DNA from: Dissulfuribacter thermophilus
Lineage (GTDB): Bacteria; Desulfobacterota; Dissulfuribacteria; Dissulfuribacterales; Dissulfuribacteraceae
Direction of reading: 5' to 3'
NCBI RefSeq assembly: GCF_001687335.1
Contig: NZ_MAGO01000011.1
Span: forward strand, 1 to 64,000
Length of the DNA: 64,000 nucleotides
Of this stretch, positions 1 through 8,409 are shown piece after piece. How positions within the stretch are numbered: the first letter of the stretch is position 1; each line of letters opens with the position of its first letter. The notes under the pieces were generated by a model. It searched no databases, was not told where the DNA came from, and saw only the letters and a list, made by a program, of their open reading frames with translations. A program made the position numbers and the translations under genes.

Positions 1-2
1 AT

Positions 3-896
3 GGGGAAGTATTGAGCGACGAAGAGATGGATCTGTTGCAGGAGATCGGCTCTGATGTCGGCTTTGCCCTGCACGCCATTGAAGAAGAGGAAAAACGCCG
101 GCAGGCAGAGGCAGAGGTACGCAGAGCCAGAGACGAACTGGAGCTCAAGGTTGCAGAGCGAACCAGGGAACTGACTGAGGCCAATGCCAGACTCAAGGAG
201 TTGGACCGTCTCAAATCCGAATTCATCGCCACAATGAGCCACGAACTCAGGACCCCGCTCAACTCCATAATCGGCTTTGTTGGCATGATCCTAAAGGGCA
301 TGTCCGGCAAGATCAATGAAGATCAAAAAAAACAGCTTACCGTAGTCTACAGATCGGCAAAGCATCTTTTGATGCTGATAAACGACATCCTGGATGTCTC
401 TCGGATAGAATCAGGAAAAATGGAGATCGTGGTGGACAAAATAGATATCAAGGATATTGTCCGGCAGGTTGAAGGAACCCTATCCCAGGCAATATCTCAA
501 AAGGGTCTGCGGCTCATCAAGGATATTCCGGAAGAAATCCCGGAGGTCTCCAGCGATCCGAAAAGGATCTTTCAGATCCTCCTGAACCTTGTCAATAACG
601 CTGTGAAATTCACCGATGAAGGTGAAATCAGGATTACCTGCAGGTTTGACGACTCTAGCCTAGAAATAGGTGTTGCGGACACAGGCATTGGGATCAAGAA
701 AGAGGATATAGACCACATCTTTGAGCCCTTTCATCAGGTCGATGCTGGCATACGGCGAAAATTTGAAGGTAGTGGCCTGGGACTTTTTCTCTGCAAAAAG
801 TTGGTAACCTTGCTGGGGGGAGAGATCTGGGCCGAAAGCGAATACGGTAAAGGTTCCAAGTTCACCTTTACCATACCTATTGAAAATAGGAAATGA
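3..896 (+). CDS. Sensor histidine kinase, 5' end cut by the window
   Basis: The frame is open to the left edge, so the gene very likely begins outside the window; the first in-window start would be TTG at 12. Counting from that TTG, residues 1-25 resemble the last helix of a GAF domain, 25-70 are a charged coiled coil, and the HisKA H-box (SHELRTPLNS) puts the phospho-accepting His at 77. The HATPase_c domain follows with N-box (LLNLVNNAVKF, about 190-200), G1 box (DTGIGI, about 223), F box (IFEPF) and G2 box (GSGLGL, about 253). It should autophosphorylate and pass phosphate to the response regulator 19 bases downstream. The input signal cannot be deduced because the N-terminus is missing. 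Confidence 0.93.
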   Translation, partial: GEVLSDEEMDLLQEIGSDVGFALHAIEEEEKRRQAEAEVRRARDELELKVAERTRELTEANARLKELDRLKSEFIATMSHELRTPLNSIIGFVGMILKGMSGKINEDQKKQLTVVYRSAKHLLMLINDILDVSRIESGKMEIVVDKIDIKDIVRQVEGTLSQAISQKGLRLIKDIPEEIPEVSSDPKRIFQILLNLVNNAVKFTDEGEIRITCRFDDSSLEIGVADTGIGIKKEDIDHIFEPFHQVDAGIRRKFEGSGLGLFLCKKLVTLLGGEIWAESEYGKGSKFTFTIPIENRK

Positions 897-915
897 ATTA
901 GAAAGGAGCAAGATA

Positions 916-2388
916 ATGAAGATCCTTATTGTAGATGACAACAAGGACAATCTCTATATGCTGGAGTCACTTCTCCGTGGATCAGGTTTTGAAGTAGAAA
1001 CGGCCGACGACGGCAAAAAGGCCCTGGAAAAGGCCAGACAGGATGATTTCGATATGATTATTTCCGACATCCTAATGCCGCGTATGGACGGCTTCCAGCT
1101 CTGCCGGGAAATAAAAAAGGACGACAGACTCAAAAAGATCCCATTTGTCTTTTATACCGCCGCCTATACGGATAGCAAGGACAAAGAGTTCGGGTTAAGC
1201 CTAGGAGCCGACAGATACATCATAAAACCGACTGAACCAGAGGTCTTTATCGAGACAATAAGAGAACTGTTCGCAGAAAAAGGGCGCTCCGCGGAGGCTT
1301 CCACCACCTCTTCGCTGGTGAAGGAAGAGTCCGTTTTTCTCAAGGAGTACAATGAACGGCTGGTAAAAAAACTAGAAGACAAGATGCTTGAACTGGAAAA
1401 GGCGAATAAGGCCTTAAAGGCATCTGAGGAACTATACAAAAAACTGATCGAGAATGCCAATGATGGCGTGGTGGTTATCGAAGAATCCGGGCATATCAGT
1501 TTCGCCAATTCAAAGTTCTTCGAAGTCACCGGTTATTCGCGGAATGAACTCAAAGATCTCCAGGTAATCAATCTGGTCCATCCGGAGGACCGAAATCTAG
1601 TCCTGGGAACCATGAAAAAGAGGCTCGCCGGAGAAAGGTGCCCTGAAAATTATGAAGCACGTGTCCTATCCAAGGGCGGAGAGACGATCTACGTGGATAT
1701 CAACGCCAGTCTCATCAAAAACAAAGACGGTACTTCTTCCATATTGGCCTTCTTGAGAGATATCACGGACCAAAAACGGATCAACAAAGAACTCAAAAAG
1801 AGTCTGGAAGAACTGCGAAAAATTATGGATGGAGTCATCCACGCCATGGCTTTAACTGTTGAGACCAGAGACCCATATACCGCCGGCCACCAGCGGCGGG
1901 TAGCCAAGATTTCCCGTGCAATCGCAGAAGAAATGGGCCTTGGGAATGAGAAGGTTGAGGAAATCTACACATCTGCCGTCATTCACGACATAGGGAAAAT
2001 ATCGGTGCCTGCGGAGATCCTGGTCAAACCCGGCCGAATAACCGAGATAGAATTCAGTCTTATCAAGACCCACTGCCAGGTAGGATATGAGATAATAAAA
2101 AACATAGAATTTCGCTGGCCCATTGCCGAGATCGTGCTTCAACACCACGAAAGGCTAGATGGCTCCGGTTACCCGGCCAGACTTTCAGGTGATGATATCC
2201 TCCTGGAGGCCAGGATCATAGCAGTTGCCGACGTGATCGAGGCCATGGCTTCTCACCGTCCCTACCGGCCTGCTCTTGGTATAGAGAAGGCTCTTGAGGA
2301 GATCTCCCGGAACAAAGGTATCCTCTATGATCCTGATGTGGTAGATGCCAGCCTGGCACTATTTGAGAAAGGTTTCAGTCTTGGCTGA
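916..2388 (+). CDS. Response regulator with PAS and HD-GYP (c-di-GMP phosphodiesterase) domains
   Basis: The 490-residue protein has a receiver domain (1-120, phospho-acceptor Asp51 in SDILMP), a coiled-coil linker, a PAS domain (about 175-295) and an HD-GYP domain (about 305-485). The HD pair is His357-Asp358, followed by HHERLDGSGYP from about 410, the hallmark of c-di-GMP phosphodiesterases. The start at 916 follows an AGAAAGGAG ribosome site and leaves a normal receiver N-terminus (MKILIVDDN); an upstream in-frame ATG at 880 lies inside the kinase gene and is less likely. With the kinase upstream it forms a two-component pair that probably lowers c-di-GMP. Function is inferred from domain content. 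Confidence 0.93.
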   Translation: MKILIVDDNKDNLYMLESLLRGSGFEVETADDGKKALEKARQDDFDMIISDILMPRMDGFQLCREIKKDDRLKKIPFVFYTAAYTDSKDKEFGLSLGADRYIIKPTEPEVFIETIRELFAEKGRSAEASTTSSLVKEESVFLKEYNERLVKKLEDKMLELEKANKALKASEELYKKLIENANDGVVVIEESGHISFANSKFFEVTGYSRNELKDLQVINLVHPEDRNLVLGTMKKRLAGERCPENYEARVLSKGGETIYVDINASLIKNKDGTSSILAFLRDITDQKRINKELKKSLEELRKIMDGVIHAMALTVETRDPYTAGHQRRVAKISRAIAEEMGLGNEKVEEIYTSAVIHDIGKISVPAEILVKPGRITEIEFSLIKTHCQVGYEIIKNIEFRWPIAEIVLQHHERLDGSGYPARLSGDDILLEARIIAVADVIEAMASHRPYRPALGIEKALEEISRNKGILYDPDVVDASLALFEKGFSLG

Positions 2389-2643
2389 TATCACATTATT
2401 CATGTCAATCAGATTCCACGTTGTTCTCGCATTCTAGGGATTCCTTTCAAAAGATTCAACCTCTACAGATAGCACAGATAAATTTAAAACATTGCCTTAT
2501 TTCATGAAATAAGTAATGAATCTAGTTTCTTATGAAGTCATCCAGCATATGAATAATTTTAGCATTGATCCTGGAAATGGTGATAAATATAAAACGATTC
2601 AATGAAGTAGCAGATTGAAAAATATTTAGGCCCATAAATGAGC

Positions 2644-2876
2644 GTACACATAACCATAGATCGAGATATTTTAACCTTGATTGAAAAAGTAGCCAGTTTT
2701 AAAGAGCAGGACAATATTCCATCAGCGTACCTAAATCTGTAATGTAAACATCATTAGGAGCTTTTCTGCCGGAACTTGGGACACTTAACCGTAAAGAGAT
2801 AGCAGCTCTAACATGTATCCCCCAATTCAATAGAGATAGTGGTCGATTCACTGGTCATTTAGGCGCTTTTATGTGA
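2644..2876 (+). pseudogene. Remnant of an IS110-family transposase
   Basis: Two pieces in different frames read like the C-terminal Transposase_20 part of IS110/IS116/IS902 transposases. The first (2644-2742) reads ITIDRDILTLIEKVASF, like the coiled segment before the helix-hairpin-helix. The second (2757-2876) reads LPELGTLNRKEIAAL followed by FNRDSGRFTGH, close to the conserved [23 protein letters not shown] block as I remember it. The usual VPGVGP segment is missing between them and the second frame stops at 2874-2876, so this is a deleted, frameshifted scar. The family call is by eye. Confidence 0.6.
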
Positions 2877-2902
2877 GGTCGTGACCGAGATCACGGTCAA
2901 AA

Positions 2903-2938
2903 GTCTCAATCCCCTCAAACGGGTCCAGTCATTCAGAC
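2903..2938 (-). repeat. Single orphan CRISPR repeat, type III-like
   Basis: Read on the minus strand this 36-base unit begins GTCTGAATGAC and ends GGGGATTGAGAC, the ATTGAGAC-type 8-base tag typical of many type III and some type I repeats. It differs completely from the repeat of the array at 14507-15613. I see no second copy within a spacer distance on either side. It is best read as the remains of a second, lost array; a chance match is possible. Confidence 0.5.
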
Positions 2939-3544
2939 TCTTACCTTTTATAGTTCCATAATTTCAGGATGTTGCAAGGCCATTTTTGCCCATCTCCCAA
3001 TTTTCAGAAAATTGGCCCTAAAAATTGGCTATTTTTAGGTCTCTGAAAAAGAATAACTTTTTGAATTTACTATTCAATTTCCGTATTTCCTATCTATGCT
3101 AAATATTAGAATCTTAATATCAGATTCAACTTACTGAAATCACAAAGAAAAACCAGTAACCACCACTAAAACAGCCTCTGAACAGCCGACATAGGGAAAA
3201 ATAAAAGGATTTTCTTAAAATGGCAAGAAAAATACTGAAAAATGACAATATTCTTTCATGGCAATAGATAAAAATCTGATATGAACTATATTATAGATTC
3301 GAATTGCTTCTGTATATTTCCTACATCTAGGGTCCTTTTCTTTGATCACATGGTTTCAGACTTTAAGAGATATTCATATTGATTTTTCTCGATAAAAAGA
3401 TATCTAATTGTCTTAGAAGCAAGAGGTGGGTCTGGTAATTTCCTGTGCGAAGCTTCCAACCTATTGGTCTTGCCCCCTAAGGGAAGAGCCAGGAAATCGG
3501 TTCAAGCAGGCCTTTTCTGAACTGAGTAAGAAAAGGGGTTAGAA

Positions 3545-4846
3545 ATGAATAGAAAATACCTTAGCTTTTTGGGGACAAATCAGTACATCACCTGTAATTA
3601 CTTCTTAGAAGGTTTCCCTACAAAGAGAGATATCCGTTTCATTCAAGAGGCTACAGTCAGCTGGTTCTGCTCGGACTGGGACAAAGATGATGAAATAGTC
3701 ATTTTCACCACAGAGGAAGCATTTTACAAAAATTGGCAAGATGGAGAAGACAACAACTACAATGACAATAAGGGACTTTCAAGTGCCTTAAAAGATTTAC
3801 AACTCAAGGCTCAAATAAAACAGATAAATATCCCTCTGGGCAAGGATACCGAAGAAATTTGGCGTCTATTTCAAATTATTTATGATGTTATCGATGAAGA
3901 CGATCAACTCTATCTTGACATCACACATGCATTTCGTTCTCTACCATTACTTTCATTGGTTGTCTTGAATTACGCCAAGGTCATGAAGCATATCAGTGTT
4001 AAGGCCATTGCATATGGCGCTATGGAGGCACTTGGCCCAGCCTTTAAAGTGAAAAACATGTCCAGGGAAGACAGAAATGTACCTGTATTCGATCTGATTG
4101 CATTTGACGAACTCCTTGATTGGTCCATCGCAATAGACAGGTTTGTAGAAACTGGGGACGCATCCCTTCTAAATAAAATTGCAATAGATTCGGTAAAACC
4201 GATTCTGGCACAAACCAAGGGAAAAGACGCAGATGCGGCTGCTATCAGGCTATTTGTCAAGGCAATGAAGGATCTTTCTGATTCCATTGCAACATGTAGA
4301 AGCCGGGAGATTCCACAAAAGTCCCTTGCCCTTAAAAAGGCATATGAAAAGGCGAAGGGCCAGCAGAAGATAAAGCCACTTCAACCGCTTTTGGAAAAAA
4401 TAGAAGAAAAGATAAGGGATTTTTCCGGAGATGAAATACTAGATGGCATAACCGCAACAAGATGGTGCATTAATCACGGGCTTATACAGCAGGGAATAAC
4501 CATTTTTCTTGAAACCTTGGTGAGTTACGTAATCAGGTCAGCGCATATTGGAGACTTTCATGACCAAACAAAACGAACACTGGTTACACAGGCATTGAAC
4601 ATAAAAAAGCAAGATATTCCTAAAAAAGATTGGCTGAAACCATCTTCAGATGAACCAGAAACCGTAGAAGCCTTGATCCAGTGGTTCGATTCAAATCCTG
4701 AGATTGAAAAGTGTTTCAGCAGTCTCAATAAACCTAGAAATGATATCAACCATGCTGGACAAAGAGATGACTCATTGACGCCTGAAAAACTTAAAAAGTG
4801 TCTGGAAAAAAATTTGAAGCGGTTTTGCAGTGCAAAAGAAACCTAA
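3545..4846 (+). CDS. CARF-HEPN ribonuclease, Csx1/Csx2 type (TIGR02221-like)
   Basis: The 433-residue protein starts MNRKYLSFLGT, like the Rossmann-type CARF domain of the Csx2/TM1812 group. It carries the DxTHG-type motif as D125-I-T-H128 followed by AFRSLP. The C-terminal half is helical and contains R398-N-D-I-N-H403, the R-x4-H motif of HEPN ribonucleases. Known relatives are activated by cyclic oligoadenylate made by Cas10 and then cut RNA non-specifically. Here no cas10 lies nearby; the gene is followed after 31 bases by the broken cmr1 remnant and then by a type I operon. The intact reading frame and HEPN motif suggest it is still selected. Activity with a Cas10 encoded elsewhere is an inference. 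Confidence 0.85.
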   Translation: MNRKYLSFLGTNQYITCNYFLEGFPTKRDIRFIQEATVSWFCSDWDKDDEIVIFTTEEAFYKNWQDGEDNNYNDNKGLSSALKDLQLKAQIKQINIPLGKDTEEIWRLFQIIYDVIDEDDQLYLDITHAFRSLPLLSLVVLNYAKVMKHISVKAIAYGAMEALGPAFKVKNMSREDRNVPVFDLIAFDELLDWSIAIDRFVETGDASLLNKIAIDSVKPILAQTKGKDADAAAIRLFVKAMKDLSDSIATCRSREIPQKSLALKKAYEKAKGQQKIKPLQPLLEKIEEKIRDFSGDEILDGITATRWCINHGLIQQGITIFLETLVSYVIRSAHIGDFHDQTKRTLVTQALNIKKQDIPKKDWLKPSSDEPETVEALIQWFDSNPEIEKCFSSLNKPRNDINHAGQRDDSLTPEKLKKCLEKNLKRFCSAKET

Positions 4847-4877
4847 AAACATAACTGGTTAGGTAACGGAGAGAAAA

Positions 4878-5519
4878 ATGATCCGATATCAACTCAAAGC
4901 TCAATTCAATACGCCTGCCTTTATTGGCGATGCCTTTCACAAGACCCTTTTTCGCCAATGGTGGAGAGTGGTAAAGGCCCCTGAACTTTTAAAGTCCAAT
5001 AGCAACTCTGTAGAAATTGTTAACGAACTAACGGAACAGGAGGGAAGACTCTTTAGTCATTCTTGGCTTAAGTATGAAGATGGCAGCGGCAATAAAAAAC
5101 AATGGGCAATGAAAAGCCGTTTCAGTTTAAGGTTGAAGAGATGGCGATACGTATCTTTGGCATCTTTGGACAAGATTTGACAGTTCACCATCCAGAGGTG
5201 ATAAAGCGTCAGGGCATCGGCTCTCTCCCTAACCTGGGCTATTGGCCAATAACACCCCAAAAAGGGCAAGGTTCAGTTATAAAGGCGTCTCCCGCAATAA
5301 ATTGCACAAAGACAGCAACTCTTTATGTGGAGTTTCCTGAGAAATCTAAAAGTAAGATAGAAAAGGCCCTATATCTCGTCAACCTTTCATATCCAATAAG
5401 AAAACACGCTGTTAAGCCTTGGAGCATATCCAAAGAGATCAGCAAATCAGATCTTCTTCAAAAAAATAAGAGGGTATTTGTGGAAGGCGTGGAACAAAAA
5501 AATTTCATGGAGATGAACA
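4878..5519 (+). pseudogene. cmr1: Frameshifted remnant of cmr1 (type III-B RAMP subunit)
   Basis: The first frame (4878-5180) starts after a GGAGAG site with RYQLKAQFNTPAFIGDA, then FRQWWRVVKA, EGRLFSHSWL and KSRFSLRLKRW, all in the order seen in Cmr1. It ends early. The match continues in another frame from about 5165 with TVHHPEV, LGYWPITPQ and a segment ending ALYLVNLS near 5388, again Cmr1-like. The conserved glycine-rich loop and the C-terminal half of Cmr1 are not found; cas6 begins at 5520. A frameshift between about 5150 and 5185 plus a 3' deletion therefore inactivates it. The Cmr1 call is by motif memory; a sequencing error could explain the frameshift but not the missing half. Confidence 0.68.
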
Positions 5520-6122
5520 ATGGATTCAGAACACACAATCAATCTTTGTTATAAAGTCAAAGGAGACACATTGCCAGTTGATCATGGATTTGCCCTATTT
5601 GGCAGCATAAGTAAAATATTACCTCATTTTCATTCAGAAACACGTGTTGGCTTAAGATTTATTAGGGGCCGGTACGTGGGCAATGGTCTTCTTTCCATCA
5701 AACCAATATCAGAATTAGTGCTCAGAATGCCAAGTTCGCTTATTCCAGAATATTTATCACTCTCAGGGAAAAGCCTGGATATTTCAGGACACAGAGTGGA
5801 TATAGGTGTCCCTCTAACCAAGCCTCTTATCCCTGCAACTGCACTTTATGCCCATTTGGTAACCACAAAAAACGGTCATAATGAGGAAAGATTTAAACAG
5901 GAAATTGTAAGGCAAATGAAGGGACTGAACGTAAGAGGGAAATTCAAGCTTGGTAAAAGACGCACTTTTAAAGTGCATGGGAAACAGGTGGTTGGATATT
6001 CTTTACTTATTTCAGAATTAACTGCTGAGGAATCCATTGTTTTGCAAGAACATGGTCTGGGAGGCAGACGCAAAATGGGCTGTGGTTTTTTTGAACCGTG
6101 GAGGCCCAAAAATGCAATTTAA
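5520..6122 (+). CDS. cas6: Cas6, CRISPR RNA-processing endoribonuclease (MYXAN/Cmx6 type)
   Basis: This 200-residue RAMP protein has the layout of the Cmx6 family: IGVPLTKPLIPATALYA in the middle, then FKLGKRRTFKVHGKQVVGY, and the glycine-rich GLGGRRKMGCGFF loop near the C-terminus (about 179-191). Cas6 cuts the array transcript at the foot of each repeat hairpin and leaves an 8-base 5' tag; the downstream repeats have such a hairpin. The start at 5520 has GGAG seven bases upstream. The tail overlaps the cas3 start by 11 bases. It is the first gene of the operon and is small for Cas6, as usual for this branch. Confidence 0.85.
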   Translation: MDSEHTINLCYKVKGDTLPVDHGFALFGSISKILPHFHSETRVGLRFIRGRYVGNGLLSIKPISELVLRMPSSLIPEYLSLSGKSLDISGHRVDIGVPLTKPLIPATALYAHLVTTKNGHNEERFKQEIVRQMKGLNVRGKFKLGKRRTFKVHGKQVVGYSLLISELTAEESIVLQEHGLGGRRKMGCGFFEPWRPKNAI

Positions 6123-8409
6123 ATACCTGCTGGCTAAAAGCTGCCCTGATCCTGATAATCCCCCGGAGCAGGCAACGCTTTTGGGGCATACAAAAGCAGT
6201 GGTAGAAGCTTTTATAAATCTTTTTGGAACTGCCAATTTTCCTACTAGGCTGGCGAAGAGATGGTTAGAATTTTTCCGTCTTGATAAAAAGTATTATCCC
6301 ATTTTCCAAATAAATTCTCAATTAGCCTGTATTTTACATGACCTTGGTAAAGCTAATAGCGGTTTTCAGCAAATGATAGAAAAAAAAAAGGAGGCTCAAA
6401 AAATACGCCATGAGCAATTAAGTGCAACGCTTCTGTTATGTCCTGAAATAAAAGAGTGGGTTGAAAACAAGAAACACGCTGATTTCAACATTATTATCAG
6501 TGCAATAGCCTGCCATCATTTAAAACTTGAACCACGCAACCAAAATTTACTTACTGGAGAAAAAGGGCAAGCTTTTCTTGTATTTAATATTTATGTCAAA
6601 CAAATTTTAGAAATTATAAATTATCTAGCCCAAAAGACAGATTTGCCTCCTGTAACCGGTCTATCATTGCCTGAAAATTGGGATTTAGAAAAAGGAGAAT
6701 ATGAATACAAAAAAAAATTAGAAAAAGTTTTCATTAAGATAAATCGCAAATGTAAAAAAGATAAAATATTTCGAAGACTTTTACTGGCTGTAAAAACAGC
6801 TTTGATTGTAGCTGACAGTGCAGGATCTGGCCTTAGGAGGGAGAATAAAGATTTGTTCTCCTGGTTGAAAAAGGCCTTTGATGAAAATGAATTGCTTACA
6901 GATAAAACCATCACTTCAAAGATTATAAATCCCAGAAAAAAAGAGATAGAAGAAAAAACTCATAAGCCATTTAAGTGGCAAGATTTTCAGCTTCTTGCCG
7001 ATTGTTTACCACAAAGGGCAGTTCTTGTTTCAGCCTGTGGCAGTGGTAAAACTATGGCTGCCTGGAGATGGATAAGAGCCCAGTTAAAGAGAAAACCCTC
7101 AGCCAGGGTGATGTTTCTTTATCCCACCAGGGCAACGGCTAGTGAAGGTTTTCGAGACTATGTCTCCTGGGCCCCTGAAGGAATCCTGCTTCATTCTTCT
7201 GCTCGTTTTGATTTGCAAAACATGTTTGATAATTTTGATGAGCGCAATCAGACTGACTTTGAACTCGAAGACAGATTATTTGCCCTTGCTTACTGGCAAA
7301 GGCGTATTTTTAGCGCGACAATCCATCAATTTTTAGGAGTTATGCAGTATTCTTATCGTTCTATTTGCCTTTTGCCTTTATTAGTAGATAGCATAGTAGT
7401 TGTAGACGAAGTTCATAGCCTAGATAATTCCTTGTTTTCAGCCTTAAAAAGATTTTTAGAGGAATTTGATCTGCCAGTATTGTGCATGAGTGCCACAATA
7501 ACACCTTCCAGGCGCGAGAAATTAGAAGAGTGTGGCCTTAAAATTTTTCCTGATGATCCTGAAAAGTTAGATGACCTAGCCAAAAAGATAAAGATACCCC
7601 GTTATCAGGCAAACCTCATTGAAGATAAAGAAAGGGCAAAAGATATAGCATTAGATGCTTTGGAACAGGGCAAAAAGGTACTCTGGGTGGTCAATACTGT
7701 GGATCGCTGCCAACAACTATCTCAAGATCTAAATACTTATACAAATATTTTGTGCTATCATAGCCGTTTTAAACTGGAAGATAGGCTCAAAATTCACCAA
7801 GAAGTAGTTGAAAACTTTAAAAACGATAAACCAGTGCTGGCTATAACCACTCAAGTGTGTGAAATGAGTCTTGATCTGGATGCCCACGTTCTAATTACCG
7901 AAACCGCACCTATTACCAGCCTTATTCAAAGAATGGGAAGATGCAATCGACATTTAAAGCATGATTGTGGTGAAATTTACTTATATTTTTCACAGGCTAA
8001 CGCACCTTATAAAGAAGATGACCTGCAAGGCGTAAGAGAATTTGTGAAAAAGATAAATCAGAGAAAATTAAACCAACTGGAACTGGAACATCTTCTGGAA
8101 GCTTTGACTGCCAATATGATAGAAATAGAGAAATACAATGCCTTTTTGGGAGATGGACCCTGGGCAAAGACGCGTGACATTGCAGAGTATAATAACCAAT
8201 TTGTTCAGGCCATACTGGATAGCGATATTGAAAGGTTTTTTGACTTAAAAAATAAAAAACAACCTTTTGATGGACTTATTGTACCTGTACCCAGGAATAT
8301 TCCTGTAAGGCACTCCTCAAAAATAGGGGGATTTCCTTTAATTGTTTCCGCAGACTACTATCATCCACGATTCGGTTTGGCTAAAACGCCTTGGGAGATA
8401 ATTATATGA
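6112..8409 (+). CDS. cas3: Cas3, HD nuclease-helicase
   Basis: The 765-residue protein combines an N-terminal HD nuclease (ILHDLGK, His76-Asp77) and a superfamily 2 helicase: Walker A ACGSGKT (about 308-314), DEVH box 432-435, SAT motif about 460-462 and motif VI QRMGRCNR from about 606. It is recruited by the DNA-bound Cascade complex and degrades the displaced strand while moving 3' to 5'. I chose the ATG at 6112, inside the end of cas6, because GTGGAGG lies just upstream and QFKYLLAKS fits a Cas3 start; an earlier in-frame ATG at 6037 would overlap cas6 by 86 bases. The end overlaps the cas8 start as ATGA. The gene is visibly richer in A+T than the housekeeping genes of the window. Confidence 0.95.
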   Translation: MQFKYLLAKSCPDPDNPPEQATLLGHTKAVVEAFINLFGTANFPTRLAKRWLEFFRLDKKYYPIFQINSQLACILHDLGKANSGFQQMIEKKKEAQKIRHEQLSATLLLCPEIKEWVENKKHADFNIIISAIACHHLKLEPRNQNLLTGEKGQAFLVFNIYVKQILEIINYLAQKTDLPPVTGLSLPENWDLEKGEYEYKKKLEKVFIKINRKCKKDKIFRRLLLAVKTALIVADSAGSGLRRENKDLFSWLKKAFDENELLTDKTITSKIINPRKKEIEEKTHKPFKWQDFQLLADCLPQRAVLVSACGSGKTMAAWRWIRAQLKRKPSARVMFLYPTRATASEGFRDYVSWAPEGILLHSSARFDLQNMFDNFDERNQTDFELEDRLFALAYWQRRIFSATIHQFLGVMQYSYRSICLLPLLVDSIVVVDEVHSLDNSLFSALKRFLEEFDLPVLCMSATITPSRREKLEECGLKIFPDDPEKLDDLAKKIKIPRYQANLIEDKERAKDIALDALEQGKKVLWVVNTVDRCQQLSQDLNTYTNILCYHSRFKLEDRLKIHQEVVENFKNDKPVLAITTQVCEMSLDLDAHVLITETAPITSLIQRMGRCNRHLKHDCGEIYLYFSQANAPYKEDDLQGVREFVKKINQRKLNQLELEHLLEALTANMIEIEKYNAFLGDGPWAKTRDIAEYNNQFVQAILDSDIERFFDLKNKKQPFDGLIVPVPRNIPVRHSSKIGGFPLIVSADYYHPRFGLAKTPWEIII

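Larger units (their letters stand above)
2389..3544. other. 1.15-kb decayed intergenic region
   Basis: I see no intact gene here. It holds an 18-bp perfect palindrome at 2496-2513, an IS110 transposase remnant (2644-2876), a single CRISPR-like repeat (2903-2938) and two adjacent hairpins, at 2997-3015 (8-bp arms) and 3017-3039 (9-bp arms, CCTAAAAAT / ATTTTTAGG). The last 120 bases lead into the CARF gene at 3545. The mix of an IS scar and an orphan repeat suggests a site of past insertion and deletion at the edge of the defence island. Confidence 0.7.

Noticed and set aside
6037-6111. Earlier ATG for cas3 at 6037
   Set aside because: It would overlap cas6 by 86 bases and add residues unlike Cas3; the ATG at 6112 has a better ribosome site.
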